Assembly: GCA_964426815.1 (NCBI GenBank)
Contig: CAYRRZ010000008.1
Span: forward strand, 1-34,617
DNA: 34,617 nt
Direction of reading: 5' to 3'
DNA from: JADZEJ01 sp964426815
GTDB lineage: Bacteria > Patescibacteriota > Patescibacteriia > 2-12-FULL-60-25
This document shows, piece by piece, positions 14,632 through 23,918 of the stretch. A model generated the notes under the pieces. That model did no database searches. It was not told the origin of the DNA and worked only from the letters and a program-made list of their open reading frames with translations. Positions within the stretch are counted from its first letter, which is position 1, and the number at the start of each line of letters is the position of its first letter. A program made the translations under genes and the position numbers.

Positions 14632-16222
14632 TTACGTGGAGTGATCCCATCTCATTTATCCATGGACTGACGGCGCCGCAGCGTAAAGCGGGTGCTCTTT
14701 TGGGCTGTGAGACGGTTGGTCAATTATTGGATGTGTTTCCACGACGCTATGATGATTATTCACGCACCGTGCCAATTGCGCAGATCCCAGATGGAATCCC
14801 GGTGACTGTTGCCTGTCGTGTGACCGAGATTTTTCAAGTAAAGACCTTTCGTCGTTCATTTGTTTTAATTAAGGCAAAAGTTGCTGATGCATCGGGAACG
14901 ATTGATGTTACCTGGTTTAATCAGCCTTGGTTGCTTAAGACTTTATTACCCGGTGCAGAGATTTTTTTATCTGGCGTGGTAACGCGTCGACCGCGATTGG
15001 GGAGGGGATTCACTTCGCCTTTGTGGGAACCGAATAGCGCGGAGACATTGGCTGCCGGTATGGTGGCGCCGGTGTATCCCTTGTCTGGGATCGTGACTCA
15101 AAAAATGGCGCGAGCTTTAGCTAAGGCAGCAGTAGAACAGGTAACGTTTCCCGAGGATTGGTTGCCAATGTCGGTTCGACAGGCGATTGGTGTTTTGCCT
15201 TTAGCTGAAGCCTATCGGCATGTGCATCGTCCGGTTTCTGTTCAACGAGCGGAGCTTGGTCGTCGGCGTTTTGCTTTTGGTGAATTATTTTTATATCAGT
15301 GTGCTTTGCGGGTCGCGCGTTTTGAAGCCGATGATGCCGGAGCGCCAGAGGTTTCGTTTGATCAAGGTTTTGCAAAGCAATTTGTGGCGCAATTACCGTT
15401 TGAATTAACTCCGGATCAAAAGAAGGCGGTGTGGGGAACGATTCAGGATATGTCGGCCAAGCGTCCGATGCGGCGTTTATTACAGGGTGATGTGGGTTCG
15501 GGAAAAACCGTGGTAGCAGCGATGCTGAGTGCTTTGGTGTATCGCTCGCAACAGTCCGCCGCCTTGATGGCGCCAACGGATTTATTAGCCAAGCAGCATT
15601 TTGAAACCTTCCGTCGTTTTTTGGTGCCATTTCAAATTCCGGTTTTGCTTCGAACGGGTACGGCGCGTATTTTGATTGAAGGCGGCGAAGAAAAGAAATT
15701 AACGGCAGAGCAAGCAAATGAAAGAACAGCTCAGGGTCGACTCATATGCGTTGGAACCCATGCCTTGATTGAAAAAAATGCCGCACCGCCTGATTTGGCT
15801 TTGGCCGTGGTGGATGAACAGCATCGCTTTGGTGTGGTGCAGCGAGAAGCTTTGGCAGTTGCGAAAAGACATGATGGTTTGGTACCGCATTTGCTTTCGA
15901 TGAGCGCAACGCCGATTCCGCGTTCTTTGGCTTTAACTTTTTTGGGAGATTTAGAAGTGTCGGTGATTTCGACCAAACCAAAGGGACGGCAAGCCATTGA
16001 AACGACGGTAGTTGTTGGCGATCGAGGTCACGAAAAAGCGTATACCTNNNNNNNNNNNNNNNNNNNNNNNNNNNNNNNNNNNNNNNNNNNNNNNNNNNNN
16101 NNNNNNNNNNNNNNNNNNNNNNNNNNNNNNNNNNNNNNNNNNNNNNNGATGAAACGTATCGGATGTATCCTGCTTTGCGACAATTGATTGAAGACATGCG
16201 ACAGAATCAACATCGGGAGTAG
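14628..16222 (+). CDS. recG: ATP-dependent DNA helicase RecG (interrupted by assembly gap)
   Basis: RecG remodels stalled replication forks and branched DNA. 473 codons precede the gap and 24 follow it (DETYRMYP...QNQHRE, stop 16220-16222). The N-terminal wedge/OB domain (about 1-170) includes RRYDDYSR and VTWFNQPW. The helicase core has Walker A GDVGSGKT (287-294), DEQH (396-399, followed by RFG as in RecG) and SATPIPR (about 425-431). Family length (about 680-700 aa) implies roughly 190 residues lost in the gap, including helicase motifs IV-VI. ATG 14628 overlaps the preceding stop as ATGA and has AGAGGG upstream. A terminator just before it means recG needs readthrough or its own promoter. 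Confidence 0.92.
16048..16147. other. Assembly gap (100 N)
   Basis: Exactly 100 N inside recG. The real missing stretch is probably near 570 bp, judging from the usual length of RecG. Confidence 0.95.
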
Positions 16223-16225
16223 GGC

Positions 16226-16254
16226 TTGTTTTTTTGCCTGTATTTTGCTAGGTT
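16226..16254 (+). promoter_or_regulatory. Possible promoter of the 124-aa gene
   Basis: TTGTTT (16226-16231), 17 bp, TAGGTT (16249-16254) with a TG at -15/-14 (extended -10, TGCTAGGTT). Leader of about 30 nt with SD AGGAGG (16281-16286). Confidence 0.4.
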
Positions 16255-16291
16255 GACGAGGTTGTTCATTTCACACTCCTAGGAGGCCATC

Positions 16292-16666
16292 ATGGCGAAG
16301 TCAAAAGATCCGGTATCGATGAGTGACATGGGTCGTTCGGCGGATACGCTTCCAGAAGCGCATGCCCAGCTTCAGGAGAAAAAGGATGATCTCTTGAAAA
16401 AGCTCGCTTCCACGACCGAGTGTTGGCAAGTTTGCTTGAAGCGCATCCACTCGACCGAGCTGCATGATGACGAGTCGCCAAAGGTCTTGGCTGATAGGCT
16501 TGAAGGTCTGTATGTCGATCCCAAGCCGTCGGCGTACGAACTGATCAAGCAGTTTCGTGAAACCCACACCTTGCTGTGTCGCTTGGTGGAGATTGGTGAC
16601 GAACTCAAGCTCAAGGGTGATCCTGTTTTCGACAAGGCGAAGTCTTTGTGCGAGTTGACTACTTAG
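16292..16666 (+). CDS. Hypothetical protein, 124 aa, helical
   Basis: Unrecognised. Almost wholly alpha-helical and charged, with a likely coiled coil at about 24-42 (AHAQLQEKKDDLLKKLAST) and a second helix pair at 60-115. Three cysteines (about 44, 48, 95), no signal peptide, no membrane helix. The ATG is fixed by a perfect AGGAGG 5 nt upstream. Lone gene with its own promoter and terminator, and G/C-ending codons like the other SD-led hypothetical genes here. No function can be assigned. Confidence 0.75.
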   Translation: MAKSKDPVSMSDMGRSADTLPEAHAQLQEKKDDLLKKLASTTECWQVCLKRIHSTELHDDESPKVLADRLEGLYVDPKPSAYELIKQFRETHTLLCRLVEIGDELKLKGDPVFDKAKSLCELTT

Positions 16667-16673
16667 GTGGGAC

Positions 16674-16702
16674 GCTCCGATATCTAATTCGGAGCTTTTT
16701 TT
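16674..16702 (+). terminator. Intrinsic terminator of the 124-aa gene
   Basis: GCTCCGA (16674-16680) pairs with TCGGAGC (16689-16695), 8-nt loop, T tract 16696-16702. Confidence 0.85.
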
Positions 16703-16707
16703 GTTGG

Positions 16708-16737
16708 TTGAATTTTTTCGGTAAAATCGAGTACACT
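16708..16737 (+). promoter_or_regulatory. Leaderless-type promoter of mscL
   Basis: TTGAAT (16708-16713), 18 bp, TACACT (16732-16737), then 8 nt to ATG 16746. No SD. Confidence 0.5.
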
Positions 16738-16745
16738 GCGACCAT

Positions 16746-17060
16746 ATGAAATCACTTAAACGTTTTACAGACTTTGTGCGTGAGCAAGGTGTGGTGGGAT
16801 TGGCGGTCGGCTTTATTTTAGGCGGAGCGGTTTCCAAGGTGGTGTCATCGGTTGTGAATGATTTGATTAATCCGGTTTTGGGCTTGATTTTGGGAGCCGC
16901 AGGGAATTTGCGGACCGCGTCATGGCATATTGGATCAGCGAATATCACCTGGGGGAATTTTGCCGGAAATGTGATTGATTTTTTGGTGATAGCTTTGGTG
17001 GTGTACTTTGGAGTGAAAGGTCTGGGCTTGGACAAATTGGATAAGAAAAAAGACTCCTAA
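16746..17060 (+). CDS. mscL: Large-conductance mechanosensitive channel MscL
   Basis: 104 aa. MscL opens on membrane tension to release solutes during osmotic downshock. The N-terminal helix (KRFTDFVREQG) is followed by TM1 (about 16-43, GLAVGFILGGAVSKVVSSVVND, then LINPVLG), a periplasmic loop with HIGSANITWGNF, and TM2 (about 75-95, DFLVIALVVYFGVK). It is shorter than the usual 130 or so residues because the C-terminal helix is cut to LDKLDKKKDS. Monocistronic, with its stop codon in the loop of the bidirectional terminator. Leaderless-type promoter. Confidence 0.9.
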   Translation: MKSLKRFTDFVREQGVVGLAVGFILGGAVSKVVSSVVNDLINPVLGLILGAAGNLRTASWHIGSANITWGNFAGNVIDFLVIALVVYFGVKGLGLDKLDKKKDS

Positions 17061-17074
17061 ATGGAGTCTTTTTT
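17046..17074. terminator. Bidirectional terminator between mscL and the pilin-hydrolase gene
   Basis: GACTCC (17052-17057) pairs with GGAGTC (17063-17068), flanked by A run (17046-17051) and T run (17069-17074). The mscL stop codon lies at 17058-17060 in the loop. Confidence 0.85.
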
Positions 17075-18807
17075 CATTTATTCGGAAAGAAATTTGCGAG
17101 AGCGAATTGGAGACTGAGGGTAATTGGCCAGCCGTGATTGTTTGAATTCTCAAAGAAGAAATACTGATCTTGGGTTGGATGCTCGGCACAGAGTGAGTAG
17201 CCGGCGCCAATGCGTTTGCGGCATTTAACGCCTTTGATTTCGAGTCCATGTTGCTTGAGATAGTCTGGCCAAGGATTGTTCTGCATGACTGAAATAATGG
17301 CAATGCTTTTTTCTGGGTGATGATTTTTGTCGTAATTTCCCATGCACATGTCGCCATAAAGCATGGCATAGACCGGGATGGTTGGAACTTGATCGCCCCA
17401 GAATTGTTTATTGCAGCCAGAGCCGCTATGACCAGCGATCGAAATTGATTCAAAGCCGACGCCCTTGGTTTCAGGATGATTTTGAAGTTCGGCTAGGGCC
17501 GCGTCACGGAGTTCGGTCAGTTTTAAGCCGGGCCACAGGGTTTCGCTTTTTCCTTCGGAGGCAAGAAAGACGGCGATGAATGGTTTATAGTCTAATTTCT
17601 TGTCGATGATTTTATTCATCACATATTTGTATGATGTGATGGCACCAATTGGCGATTCAAGATCATGCCAACCTTGATTTCCATGAAAGAAGAAAATGAC
17701 GGGATAATTACCCGGACAGTTTCGAATACGGCCATCAACTAAGATGCGTTGATACTTCGCGCCGCCATACCATTTTTCATACCCAGATGGCATCCAGCCA
17801 AAATTAAAGACCGTGGTGTCATTTGCTTTGGCGATGCGACCTGGGCCGCAACCTCCGGTATCCGTTGGGGTTGCGCCTTTGTTTGCGCTATTTCCAGCTT
17901 CAGCAGCTGCTTCGGGTGGAAGGGTATTTGGTCCTGGCGGTGGCGTTGAGGCGGTAGCTGGTTGTTTTGGCGGTTCTCCACGCTCATCTGGGGGAGGTAG
18001 GTTTGGACCATCAGTATTGAGTGGAGGAGCTGAATCTGGAGCTGTTGGTGGTGGAGGCGGTGTTTGACCTTTGGCGATTTTCGAAGAAGTTTCGACTTCT
18101 TTTAAGAGCGGTGCTGCGAGTGGAACCTTACTGATATTAATGACGCGCAAACTTGTTGGCGTGACTAAAAAGGGATTAACCGTTGATAAAATAGTAACGC
18201 TGGCTAGAACGAGGAATAAACCAATCAAGGCATTTTTTACATATTCCTTTCCATCCGAAGTCCCTTGAATGCTGGAGCTGGTGATATAGAGAAAACCGCC
18301 ATAGGTCACCATGATTGCCGCGGCGATAATGGAGGCTCCGACGAGATAGCGATAGACCGATGAAACATAGGTACCAAACCACGGTGAAACTTGATATGCG
18401 CCATCTGTGACCACGGTTTGGCCGCTAACTCCTGGAATCGCAATGTTTAATTGCGGTGGTTTTTCGCTGGCTGCGGCAGGCGCGTTTACGTCTGGGCTGT
18501 CGGGAGTGTAGTTGATGGCTAATCGCGGTGTTGCATTACAGGTGGCGCTATTTGCAATTGTTGATTTGCAATTGTCATCACCGGCATCAACGGTTTCGCA
18601 GGTGACTTTGCTTAAACCAGGATTTTTATTATTCGCGCTAATAAGATTTGCGCAAGAAGTGATGGTGGTATCAACCAAGCACAGGTTTTTATTGGTGCCA
18701 CTGTCCTGGCATTTACAGCACATGGCCCACAGTGCTGATGGAAAAAAGAGGCTTCCACACAAGCTCAAGATGGGAATGGACAAAACAAGGGCGCGGAAGC
18801 GTTTCAT
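17074..18807 (-). CDS. T4SS-pilin-like module fused to an alpha/beta hydrolase
   Basis: 577 aa. Signal peptide (1-28, ends ALWA), then a Cys-rich segment (30-90) and an IPGV motif (124-127). Next is a two-helix VirB2/TrbC-like pilin module: TM1 about 155-177 (VGASIIAAAIMVTYGGFLYI), polar loop with SDGKEY, TM2 about 191-211. After a Pro-rich linker (248-300) comes an alpha/beta hydrolase domain: oxyanion HGNQGW (375-380), nucleophile elbow GHSGSG (459-464, Ser461) and likely catalytic His558 (NNHGW). It could be an esterase or polysaccharide/peptidoglycan deacylase; the substrate is unknown. Fourth of four pilin-module paralogues, 29 nt downstream of radA, last in the minus-strand block. Confidence 0.82.
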   Translation of the reverse strand: MKRFRALVLSIPILSLCGSLFFPSALWAMCCKCQDSGTNKNLCLVDTTITSCANLISANNKNPGLSKVTCETVDAGDDNCKSTIANSATCNATPRLAINYTPDSPDVNAPAAASEKPPQLNIAIPGVSGQTVVTDGAYQVSPWFGTYVSSVYRYLVGASIIAAAIMVTYGGFLYITSSSIQGTSDGKEYVKNALIGLFLVLASVTILSTVNPFLVTPTSLRVINISKVPLAAPLLKEVETSSKIAKGQTPPPPPTAPDSAPPLNTDGPNLPPPDERGEPPKQPATASTPPPGPNTLPPEAAAEAGNSANKGATPTDTGGCGPGRIAKANDTTVFNFGWMPSGYEKWYGGAKYQRILVDGRIRNCPGNYPVIFFFHGNQGWHDLESPIGAITSYKYVMNKIIDKKLDYKPFIAVFLASEGKSETLWPGLKLTELRDAALAELQNHPETKGVGFESISIAGHSGSGCNKQFWGDQVPTIPVYAMLYGDMCMGNYDKNHHPEKSIAIISVMQNNPWPDYLKQHGLEIKGVKCRKRIGAGYSLCAEHPTQDQYFFFENSNNHGWPITLSLQFALANFFPNK

Positions 18808-18836
18808 TGAATGTATGGTACCACTTTTGACTCGGC

Positions 18837-20192
18837 TTATAGAAGTTGAATGGCTTCGCGCAGGGTGCCGACGCCGAGATAGGTAAGTCCTTTTGGAATT
18901 TGGATTTTTTTTGCTGGTGGACCAATGACAGTTGTGAATCCAAGACGAGCAAATTCTTTAAGGCGGACTTCAGGTAATGAAATTGGACGAAGTTCGCCAG
19001 CTAAGCCAATTTCGCCCATGCATCCGGTGCGTGGATCGAGGGCTTTGTCTTTGACGGCACTCATAATGGCGAGGGCGAGTCCGAGGTCATTACTTGGATC
19101 GCGCGCATCAATGCCGCCGGTGGCATTTACATAGACGTCTTTGTCTAAAGCATAGACATTGGCACGTTTGGCGAGCACAGCGAGTAAGATGCCGAGGCGA
19201 GCTTGGTCAATGCCAGTAGCGCGGCGAATTGGGGTTCCGTATCCAGCGGGTGTTACTAAGGCTTGAAGTTCAATTAAAACGCTGCGATGACCTTCGAGGA
19301 GACAGGTGATTGCGGTACCGCTGGTATTGATGAGGCGATCACGGAGTAATTCTTCGGATGGATCGATAACGGTTTCGAGGCCGCGTTCGGTCATGGTCAT
19401 GACGGAGATTTCATCGGTTGGTCCAAAGCGATGTTTGAGACAGCGCAAAAGACGATAGCGATGCGCATGATCGCCTTCGAGAAAGAGAACGGTGTCTACT
19501 AAGTGTTCTAAGACGCGCGGACCGGCGACATCGCCATCTTTGGTCACTTGGCCAACCAACATGACAGGGCAAGAAGATGATTTTGCGGCCGTAGTCAGAA
19601 TGGCTGCTGAAGCTTTAACCTGCGAGACACTGCCAGCTTCGCCATTTGCTTGTTCGGTGCGAATTGTCTGGATCGAATCGATGATGGTGAGATCTGGTTT
19701 TTGATCGAGAATGGTGGCAGCAATGGTGTCTGCATCCGTTTCATCAAGCGCGAATAGGGTTTCGGGGAGTTTGGGCGAGAGGCGTTCTAAACGACGTCGC
19801 ACTTGGGTTGGTGATTCTTCGCCAGTGACGTAGATAACCCGTTTTCCATTTTTTGCTAAAGCGAGCGCGCATTGTGCGAGCAGGGTAGATTTACCGATAC
19901 CTGGTTCACCAGCCATTAAGCTGACCGAACCAGCCACGAGTCCGCCTCCGAGTACGAGATCGAGTGCATCGATGGAGGTTGGGACGACGGCTGCGGTTAC
20001 ATGTTGTTTATCAGAAAAAAGTTTTGGTTTACCTGGCTTAGCGCCTGATGTTTTGCGTGTTGATTCGGTTTCGGTGGTTTCTGTTTCTTCTGAAACCGTG
20101 CCCCAAGCGCCGCAGCTTTCGCAGCGTCCGGCCCATTTTGGAAATTGGCTACTGCATTTACTGCAGGTAAAAATGGTTTGGGGCTTAGACAT
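18837..20192 (-). CDS. radA: DNA repair protein RadA
   Basis: 451 aa, full length. RadA is a RecA-like ATPase that drives branch migration during recombination. The N-terminal zinc finger has Cys10, Cys13, Cys24, Cys27. Walker A is GEPGIGKST (95-103). The RadA-specific motif is KHRFG (about 253-257), where most members have KNRFG. A C-terminal Lon-protease-like domain follows (about 300-451, with VYVNATGGIDARDPSNDLGLALA). It starts 5 nt after the stop of the GH73-type pilin gene and is followed 29 nt later by the hydrolase pilin gene, so a housekeeping repair gene sits inside the envelope-protein block. No SD. Confidence 0.95.
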   Translation of the reverse strand: MSKPQTIFTCSKCSSQFPKWAGRCESCGAWGTVSEETETTETESTRKTSGAKPGKPKLFSDKQHVTAAVVPTSIDALDLVLGGGLVAGSVSLMAGEPGIGKSTLLAQCALALAKNGKRVIYVTGEESPTQVRRRLERLSPKLPETLFALDETDADTIAATILDQKPDLTIIDSIQTIRTEQANGEAGSVSQVKASAAILTTAAKSSSCPVMLVGQVTKDGDVAGPRVLEHLVDTVLFLEGDHAHRYRLLRCLKHRFGPTDEISVMTMTERGLETVIDPSEELLRDRLINTSGTAITCLLEGHRSVLIELQALVTPAGYGTPIRRATGIDQARLGILLAVLAKRANVYALDKDVYVNATGGIDARDPSNDLGLALAIMSAVKDKALDPRTGCMGEIGLAGELRPISLPEVRLKEFARLGFTTVIGPPAKKIQIPKGLTYLGVGTLREAIQLL

Positions 20193-20197
20193 GGTGA

Positions 20198-22024
20198 TTA
20201 TTGTCCGGTTTGGGCGTAAATGACGCCAGAGACGTCTCCCGGAGCTTGGCGAGGATCAATACCTACGCCTTTAAGCGAGGTGATGATGCCTGCATAGTCG
20301 ATTTCGCCCGGTTTACCGTATTGGAGACATTTATTGGTGGCTGGATCACGTTTATCACATGTGCGGCCTTCTACAAAGAGATTGCGTTTTTTGATAACGC
20401 CATTTTTGAGTTTTTGTTCTAATTCCAAATCACGCTTACAGCCACTTGAGTCGCGTGAGCCGCATAAACAATTGCGCTCAATAATGGCTGCAATTAATGG
20501 ACCTTTATCACCGGTTACACCGGCATAGGTACTGGCGCCAATGCAATAAGCAAATTTATAAACGCTGTCATTATATGGCATGCAGTAGCGCACAAATCCA
20601 AGATGGCTTGCTAAGAATTCTTGCGCATTATTGTATTTACGGCTGCATTGTACGGATTGATACCAGTATTCATCGCCATTGATGCGTGTTGAGGCATGTG
20701 AAGGCTGCGGATAGCATTTTGGTCCACAGTCGGTATAGGTTTCGCGGGTTGAAGAGCGGGCGGCTTCGGTGCACACCGATTCTCGTCCGGTGATGAATTT
20801 GTTCCAGCGAGGATTTGGTCCAAGATCATCATCTGGTCCAACGGATGCTAATTCTTTTTGTTTGCCGATAATAAAGTATTTGCCAAAAGCAACATGTGGG
20901 CACACATTCGCTGGAACTTGATTTGCCGTACAACCGATACCACCAAAATTAAAATATTTTGCTGTATCACCGCCACCACATTGGGTGATAGACTTGTCGA
21001 ATAGACGCAGAAGAACGCATTTATTCCAGGTTTCTGTCAGCATTTGTCCGAGCAGGGTTCCGGCTGGAACGCCGGTTCGAGATTGCTCAGCGAGATATTC
21101 GTTAATTACTTTTTCGTCTAGTTTGGTTCCGGTTTTTTTATCGTTTAACGCAAGTCTATCGCTCGGATAGAGCGGTGTTTTTCCGAGCATGGCCATTCCG
21201 AGATTAACAGATGCATCGCGTCCTGGGCATTCTTTTGGAATGGTTAAATCTGTTGGGAACTTTGCGGTTGACGGTGGGGGAATATATTCCTTGTCTGCGT
21301 CGACGGGTTTCGGTTGTGGTGTTCCGCTTTGGGTGCAATTTCCTTTCTCTGCGGCGGTGCTGCCATCGGCTGAATCTTCATCAATTGACCCCGGATCACA
21401 GGTGCGAGCATTGTCTGGGGCGACATTTTCAGGAGCTTTGGAGCGAGGCTGGATGCCAACTTCGGTCAAGGTACCTGGAGCGTCTTTGTTCCCAGCCATG
21501 TAGGAAAACAGTTCTTTGCGCACGAGGGTTATTTTGAGTGGTTGAAGTTGATTTTCGCCTTTGCCGGTAACTGTATAGAGAATGGTGTTCGCGCCTAAAA
21601 CTAAGGCTAAGCCGATTAAAGCGTCTTTGATATATTCTTTCCCATCCGAAACTTTCAATCCTGTTGAACCAGTGATGTAGAGAAAACCGCCATAGGTAAT
21701 CATCACAGCGGCTGCGATAATCGAGATACCGACGAGATATTTATAGATCGCTGCAATGTATTGAGCTAAATAAGGGACGGTTAGTTTTTGGGATGCATCG
21801 AGCGAAGTATCGCCAAAAGCGAGTCCGGGAATGCGAACATTTAGTTCGGGAAAAATAGGTTCAAAGGGAGATGCTTTTTGTTCGATTCTGGCTGTTCCTG
21901 TTGGAGTACCAAGAGTTGCGCTTACCGGTGCTGGGGCAGCTTTGGCGGATACGGGGAAAAATGCGAAACAACAACACATCGCGTATCCGATACAGAAGGT
22001 GGAGAGGGCGCGATGGGTTTTCAT
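20198..22024 (-). CDS. T4SS-pilin-like module fused to a GH73-like glucosaminidase domain
   Basis: 608 aa from ATG 22024; the junction with the previous gene is TAA-T-ATG. Signal peptide 1-29 (ends SAKAA), PELNVRIPGL (59-68), pilin module with TM1 about 95-118 (LVGISIIAAAVMITYGGFLYI), loop SDGKEY and TM2 about 133-152. After a variable acidic linker, the domain at about 265-520 resembles bacterial GH73/mannosyl-glycoprotein endo-beta-N-acetylglucosaminidase folds: SRTGVPAGTLLGQMLTETW, with Glu331 at the catalytic position, then KYFNFGGIGC. The fold would cleave peptidoglycan glycan strands. Many cysteines follow (more than ten). An upstream ATG at 22093 would overlap the previous gene and hide the signal peptide, so it is rejected. 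Confidence 0.75.
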   Translation of the reverse strand: MKTHRALSTFCIGYAMCCCFAFFPVSAKAAPAPVSATLGTPTGTARIEQKASPFEPIFPELNVRIPGLAFGDTSLDASQKLTVPYLAQYIAAIYKYLVGISIIAAAVMITYGGFLYITGSTGLKVSDGKEYIKDALIGLALVLGANTILYTVTGKGENQLQPLKITLVRKELFSYMAGNKDAPGTLTEVGIQPRSKAPENVAPDNARTCDPGSIDEDSADGSTAAEKGNCTQSGTPQPKPVDADKEYIPPPSTAKFPTDLTIPKECPGRDASVNLGMAMLGKTPLYPSDRLALNDKKTGTKLDEKVINEYLAEQSRTGVPAGTLLGQMLTETWNKCVLLRLFDKSITQCGGGDTAKYFNFGGIGCTANQVPANVCPHVAFGKYFIIGKQKELASVGPDDDLGPNPRWNKFITGRESVCTEAARSSTRETYTDCGPKCYPQPSHASTRINGDEYWYQSVQCSRKYNNAQEFLASHLGFVRYCMPYNDSVYKFAYCIGASTYAGVTGDKGPLIAAIIERNCLCGSRDSSGCKRDLELEQKLKNGVIKKRNLFVEGRTCDKRDPATNKCLQYGKPGEIDYAGIITSLKGVGIDPRQAPGDVSGVIYAQTGQ

Positions 22025-22025
22025 A

Positions 22026-23918
22026 TTAGTTTTTCTTACAGCGTTTGCCTGATTCTGGGCAGCTCCAGCCTTTTGGACACATTTCATTGTCATAACAAAT
22101 CATACTATTCTGTGTCATATATTTTTCGCCTACACTAACATGGCAGATATTTTTTACTGAGCAATCCGGACGAAGACTTTTGCCATCCACCGTTAAGCGA
22201 TCTTTATAACTACAATTACACCATTCAAGATCCTTACACTGATCTTTGGTTGTGCAGGATTTGTATTCGTAAGGGCGTGCAACGGTAACTGGCCATGCTT
22301 TGCCGACGGTTTTGTCGCAGAATTCTTTTGCTTTTCCTTTGAGTTTCGCGCAGTCTGCTTTTCCATAGCTTTCGATGTACTTGAAAAGCGAGCCTCTTGG
22401 AAGAGTGCGCATACCGCCCATAGAAAATGAGCCACCACCTGAACGACTGACTTTGATTTGTGGACCTACGGCACCGTCTAAATTTCCTCCGCCACCCATT
22501 TCAAATACATCAAAAGGGACATCCGAGCGACCGCCGGTGTACATAAAATTGTGTTGTGCTTGTCCGAATTTTCCAATAACGAAGACATCACCGAATTTTG
22601 GTCCTCCGGCCGCCGCATACTGTTTTTGAAGGTCTTCCATATTTTGGGCTTGCCAAACAGGGAAATCTGGACCAGGGCTTTGGCCTGGTGGTGCGGTGCT
22701 TACCATTGAGTAGTTGAAGTAGAGAAAGAGATTTGTTTTATTCCCATCGAAAGGTCTACTGACCGAGCCTCCGGCACAGGTATACATTTGAATGATTTGT
22801 GTTCCACAGTCGCCGCCGACAATGCCTTGGTTTGTCAGATTCGCTAGCAATTCTTCTCTGTAGATGGTATCGAGTTCCTTATAACAGCTGCCACCATCGT
22901 AGAAATCCGCATAGTCTCCGCCCTTTCCGAAGGTTGCGTAATATCCTTTTGTGCCGCCATCTCGGTCGGTTAATTCTCCCCACTTGAGGGAACAATATGA
23001 AGTCACTTCACGGTCCGAGGCTTTATTTTTCCAAAAATTGATCATGAATGGGTAGTCTTTTCGGCCAGCGACGACGGTACCTTGTGGAATTGCGGTGAAG
23101 CCACTACGAACATAGGCACAACCAGCCTCTTTGACACAAATTTTATGAAACCCAAGAATCGTTTTTACGAGAGCAGCAATCTTTTTTTCATACGTATCTA
23201 GTGAGTTTCTTTGTCCGCTGGGCGTGCAGTAGGCATTTATTTTCTGTGATGGTCTTGTTCCTTTTTCTTCTACACCCGCGATGCTGATGCCACCTTGGAT
23301 CACCGCCTCTTCTGGATTTGGTGGAGTTGAAGATCCTTCCCATCCCTTGGTAGCTGCATCATTGGTTTCACGACGAACTTCAGTCGACGGAACGGAAAAA
23401 CCAGAGATGTTTTCCATGAAATCAAATTCTTGTGGTTTGACTGCTTTGATCGCGAGTGGTTTTGGCGCGACATAGGTCGGAGCGATTAGGCCGAGAATGG
23501 TGTAGGCGCCAAAGACGAGGCCGAGCCCAATGCAGGCATCGACGATATAGGATTTTCCATCACCAACACTTTTTACCGTTCCTCCAACGATGTAGAGAAA
23601 ACCGCCATAGGTGATCATGATGGCCGCAGCGATGATGGAGATTCCGAGTAAGTATTTATATACAGCGGATATATATTGAGCTAAAAATGGAACTTGCAGA
23701 TTCCCACCTGGATTTTGTATTTTGGTTGCAAATTGGAGTCCTGGAATCGAAATTTGTGGATTTGGAATAATTCCAGAGTAGTCTTGCAGATCAGGCGCAG
23801 GTGCTTGTCCGGTGGGGGAGATGGCCTGAACGCTTTGCGCAAAACACAAGCCACCAATGAGGCTCAACAAGAGGCTGGTTAGAGCAAGCGTATGACGCAG
23901 ACGATTTACGATTTGCAT
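22026..23918 (-). CDS. T4SS-pilin-like module fused to an NlpC/P60- or CHAP-like domain and Cys-knot tail
   Basis: 630 aa. Signal peptide 1-32 (ends VQA), ISIPGLQF (56-63), pilin module TM1 about 88-110 (LLGISIIAAAIMITYGGFLYI), loop SVGDGKSY, TM2 about 125-147. The C-terminal half has Cys371 in GGDCGTQIIQMY and His456 in AQHNFMYTGG, preceded by PKFGDVFVIG. This Cys...His order is that of papain-like NlpC/P60 and CHAP amidases, which cut peptidoglycan peptides; the match is by motif only. The end (555-627) is a Cys-rich small domain (CNCSYKD, CYDNEMCPKGWSC) like disulfide-knotted binding modules. Overlaps the C39 gene by 13 nt. Confidence 0.72.
   Translation of the reverse strand: MQIVNRLRHTLALTSLLLSLIGGLCFAQSVQAISPTGQAPAPDLQDYSGIIPNPQISIPGLQFATKIQNPGGNLQVPFLAQYISAVYKYLLGISIIAAAIMITYGGFLYIVGGTVKSVGDGKSYIVDACIGLGLVFGAYTILGLIAPTYVAPKPLAIKAVKPQEFDFMENISGFSVPSTEVRRETNDAATKGWEGSSTPPNPEEAVIQGGISIAGVEEKGTRPSQKINAYCTPSGQRNSLDTYEKKIAALVKTILGFHKICVKEAGCAYVRSGFTAIPQGTVVAGRKDYPFMINFWKNKASDREVTSYCSLKWGELTDRDGGTKGYYATFGKGGDYADFYDGGSCYKELDTIYREELLANLTNQGIVGGDCGTQIIQMYTCAGGSVSRPFDGNKTNLFLYFNYSMVSTAPPGQSPGPDFPVWQAQNMEDLQKQYAAAGGPKFGDVFVIGKFGQAQHNFMYTGGRSDVPFDVFEMGGGGNLDGAVGPQIKVSRSGGGSFSMGGMRTLPRGSLFKYIESYGKADCAKLKGKAKEFCDKTVGKAWPVTVARPYEYKSCTTKDQCKDLEWCNCSYKDRLTVDGKSLRPDCSVKNICHVSVGEKYMTQNSMICYDNEMCPKGWSCPESGKRCKKN

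Noticed and set aside
16148..16187. Frame after the RecG gap reading MKRIGCILLCDN
   Set aside because: Gap length is arbitrary; the correct frame after the gap is DETYRMYPALRQ, which runs to TAG 16220-16222.
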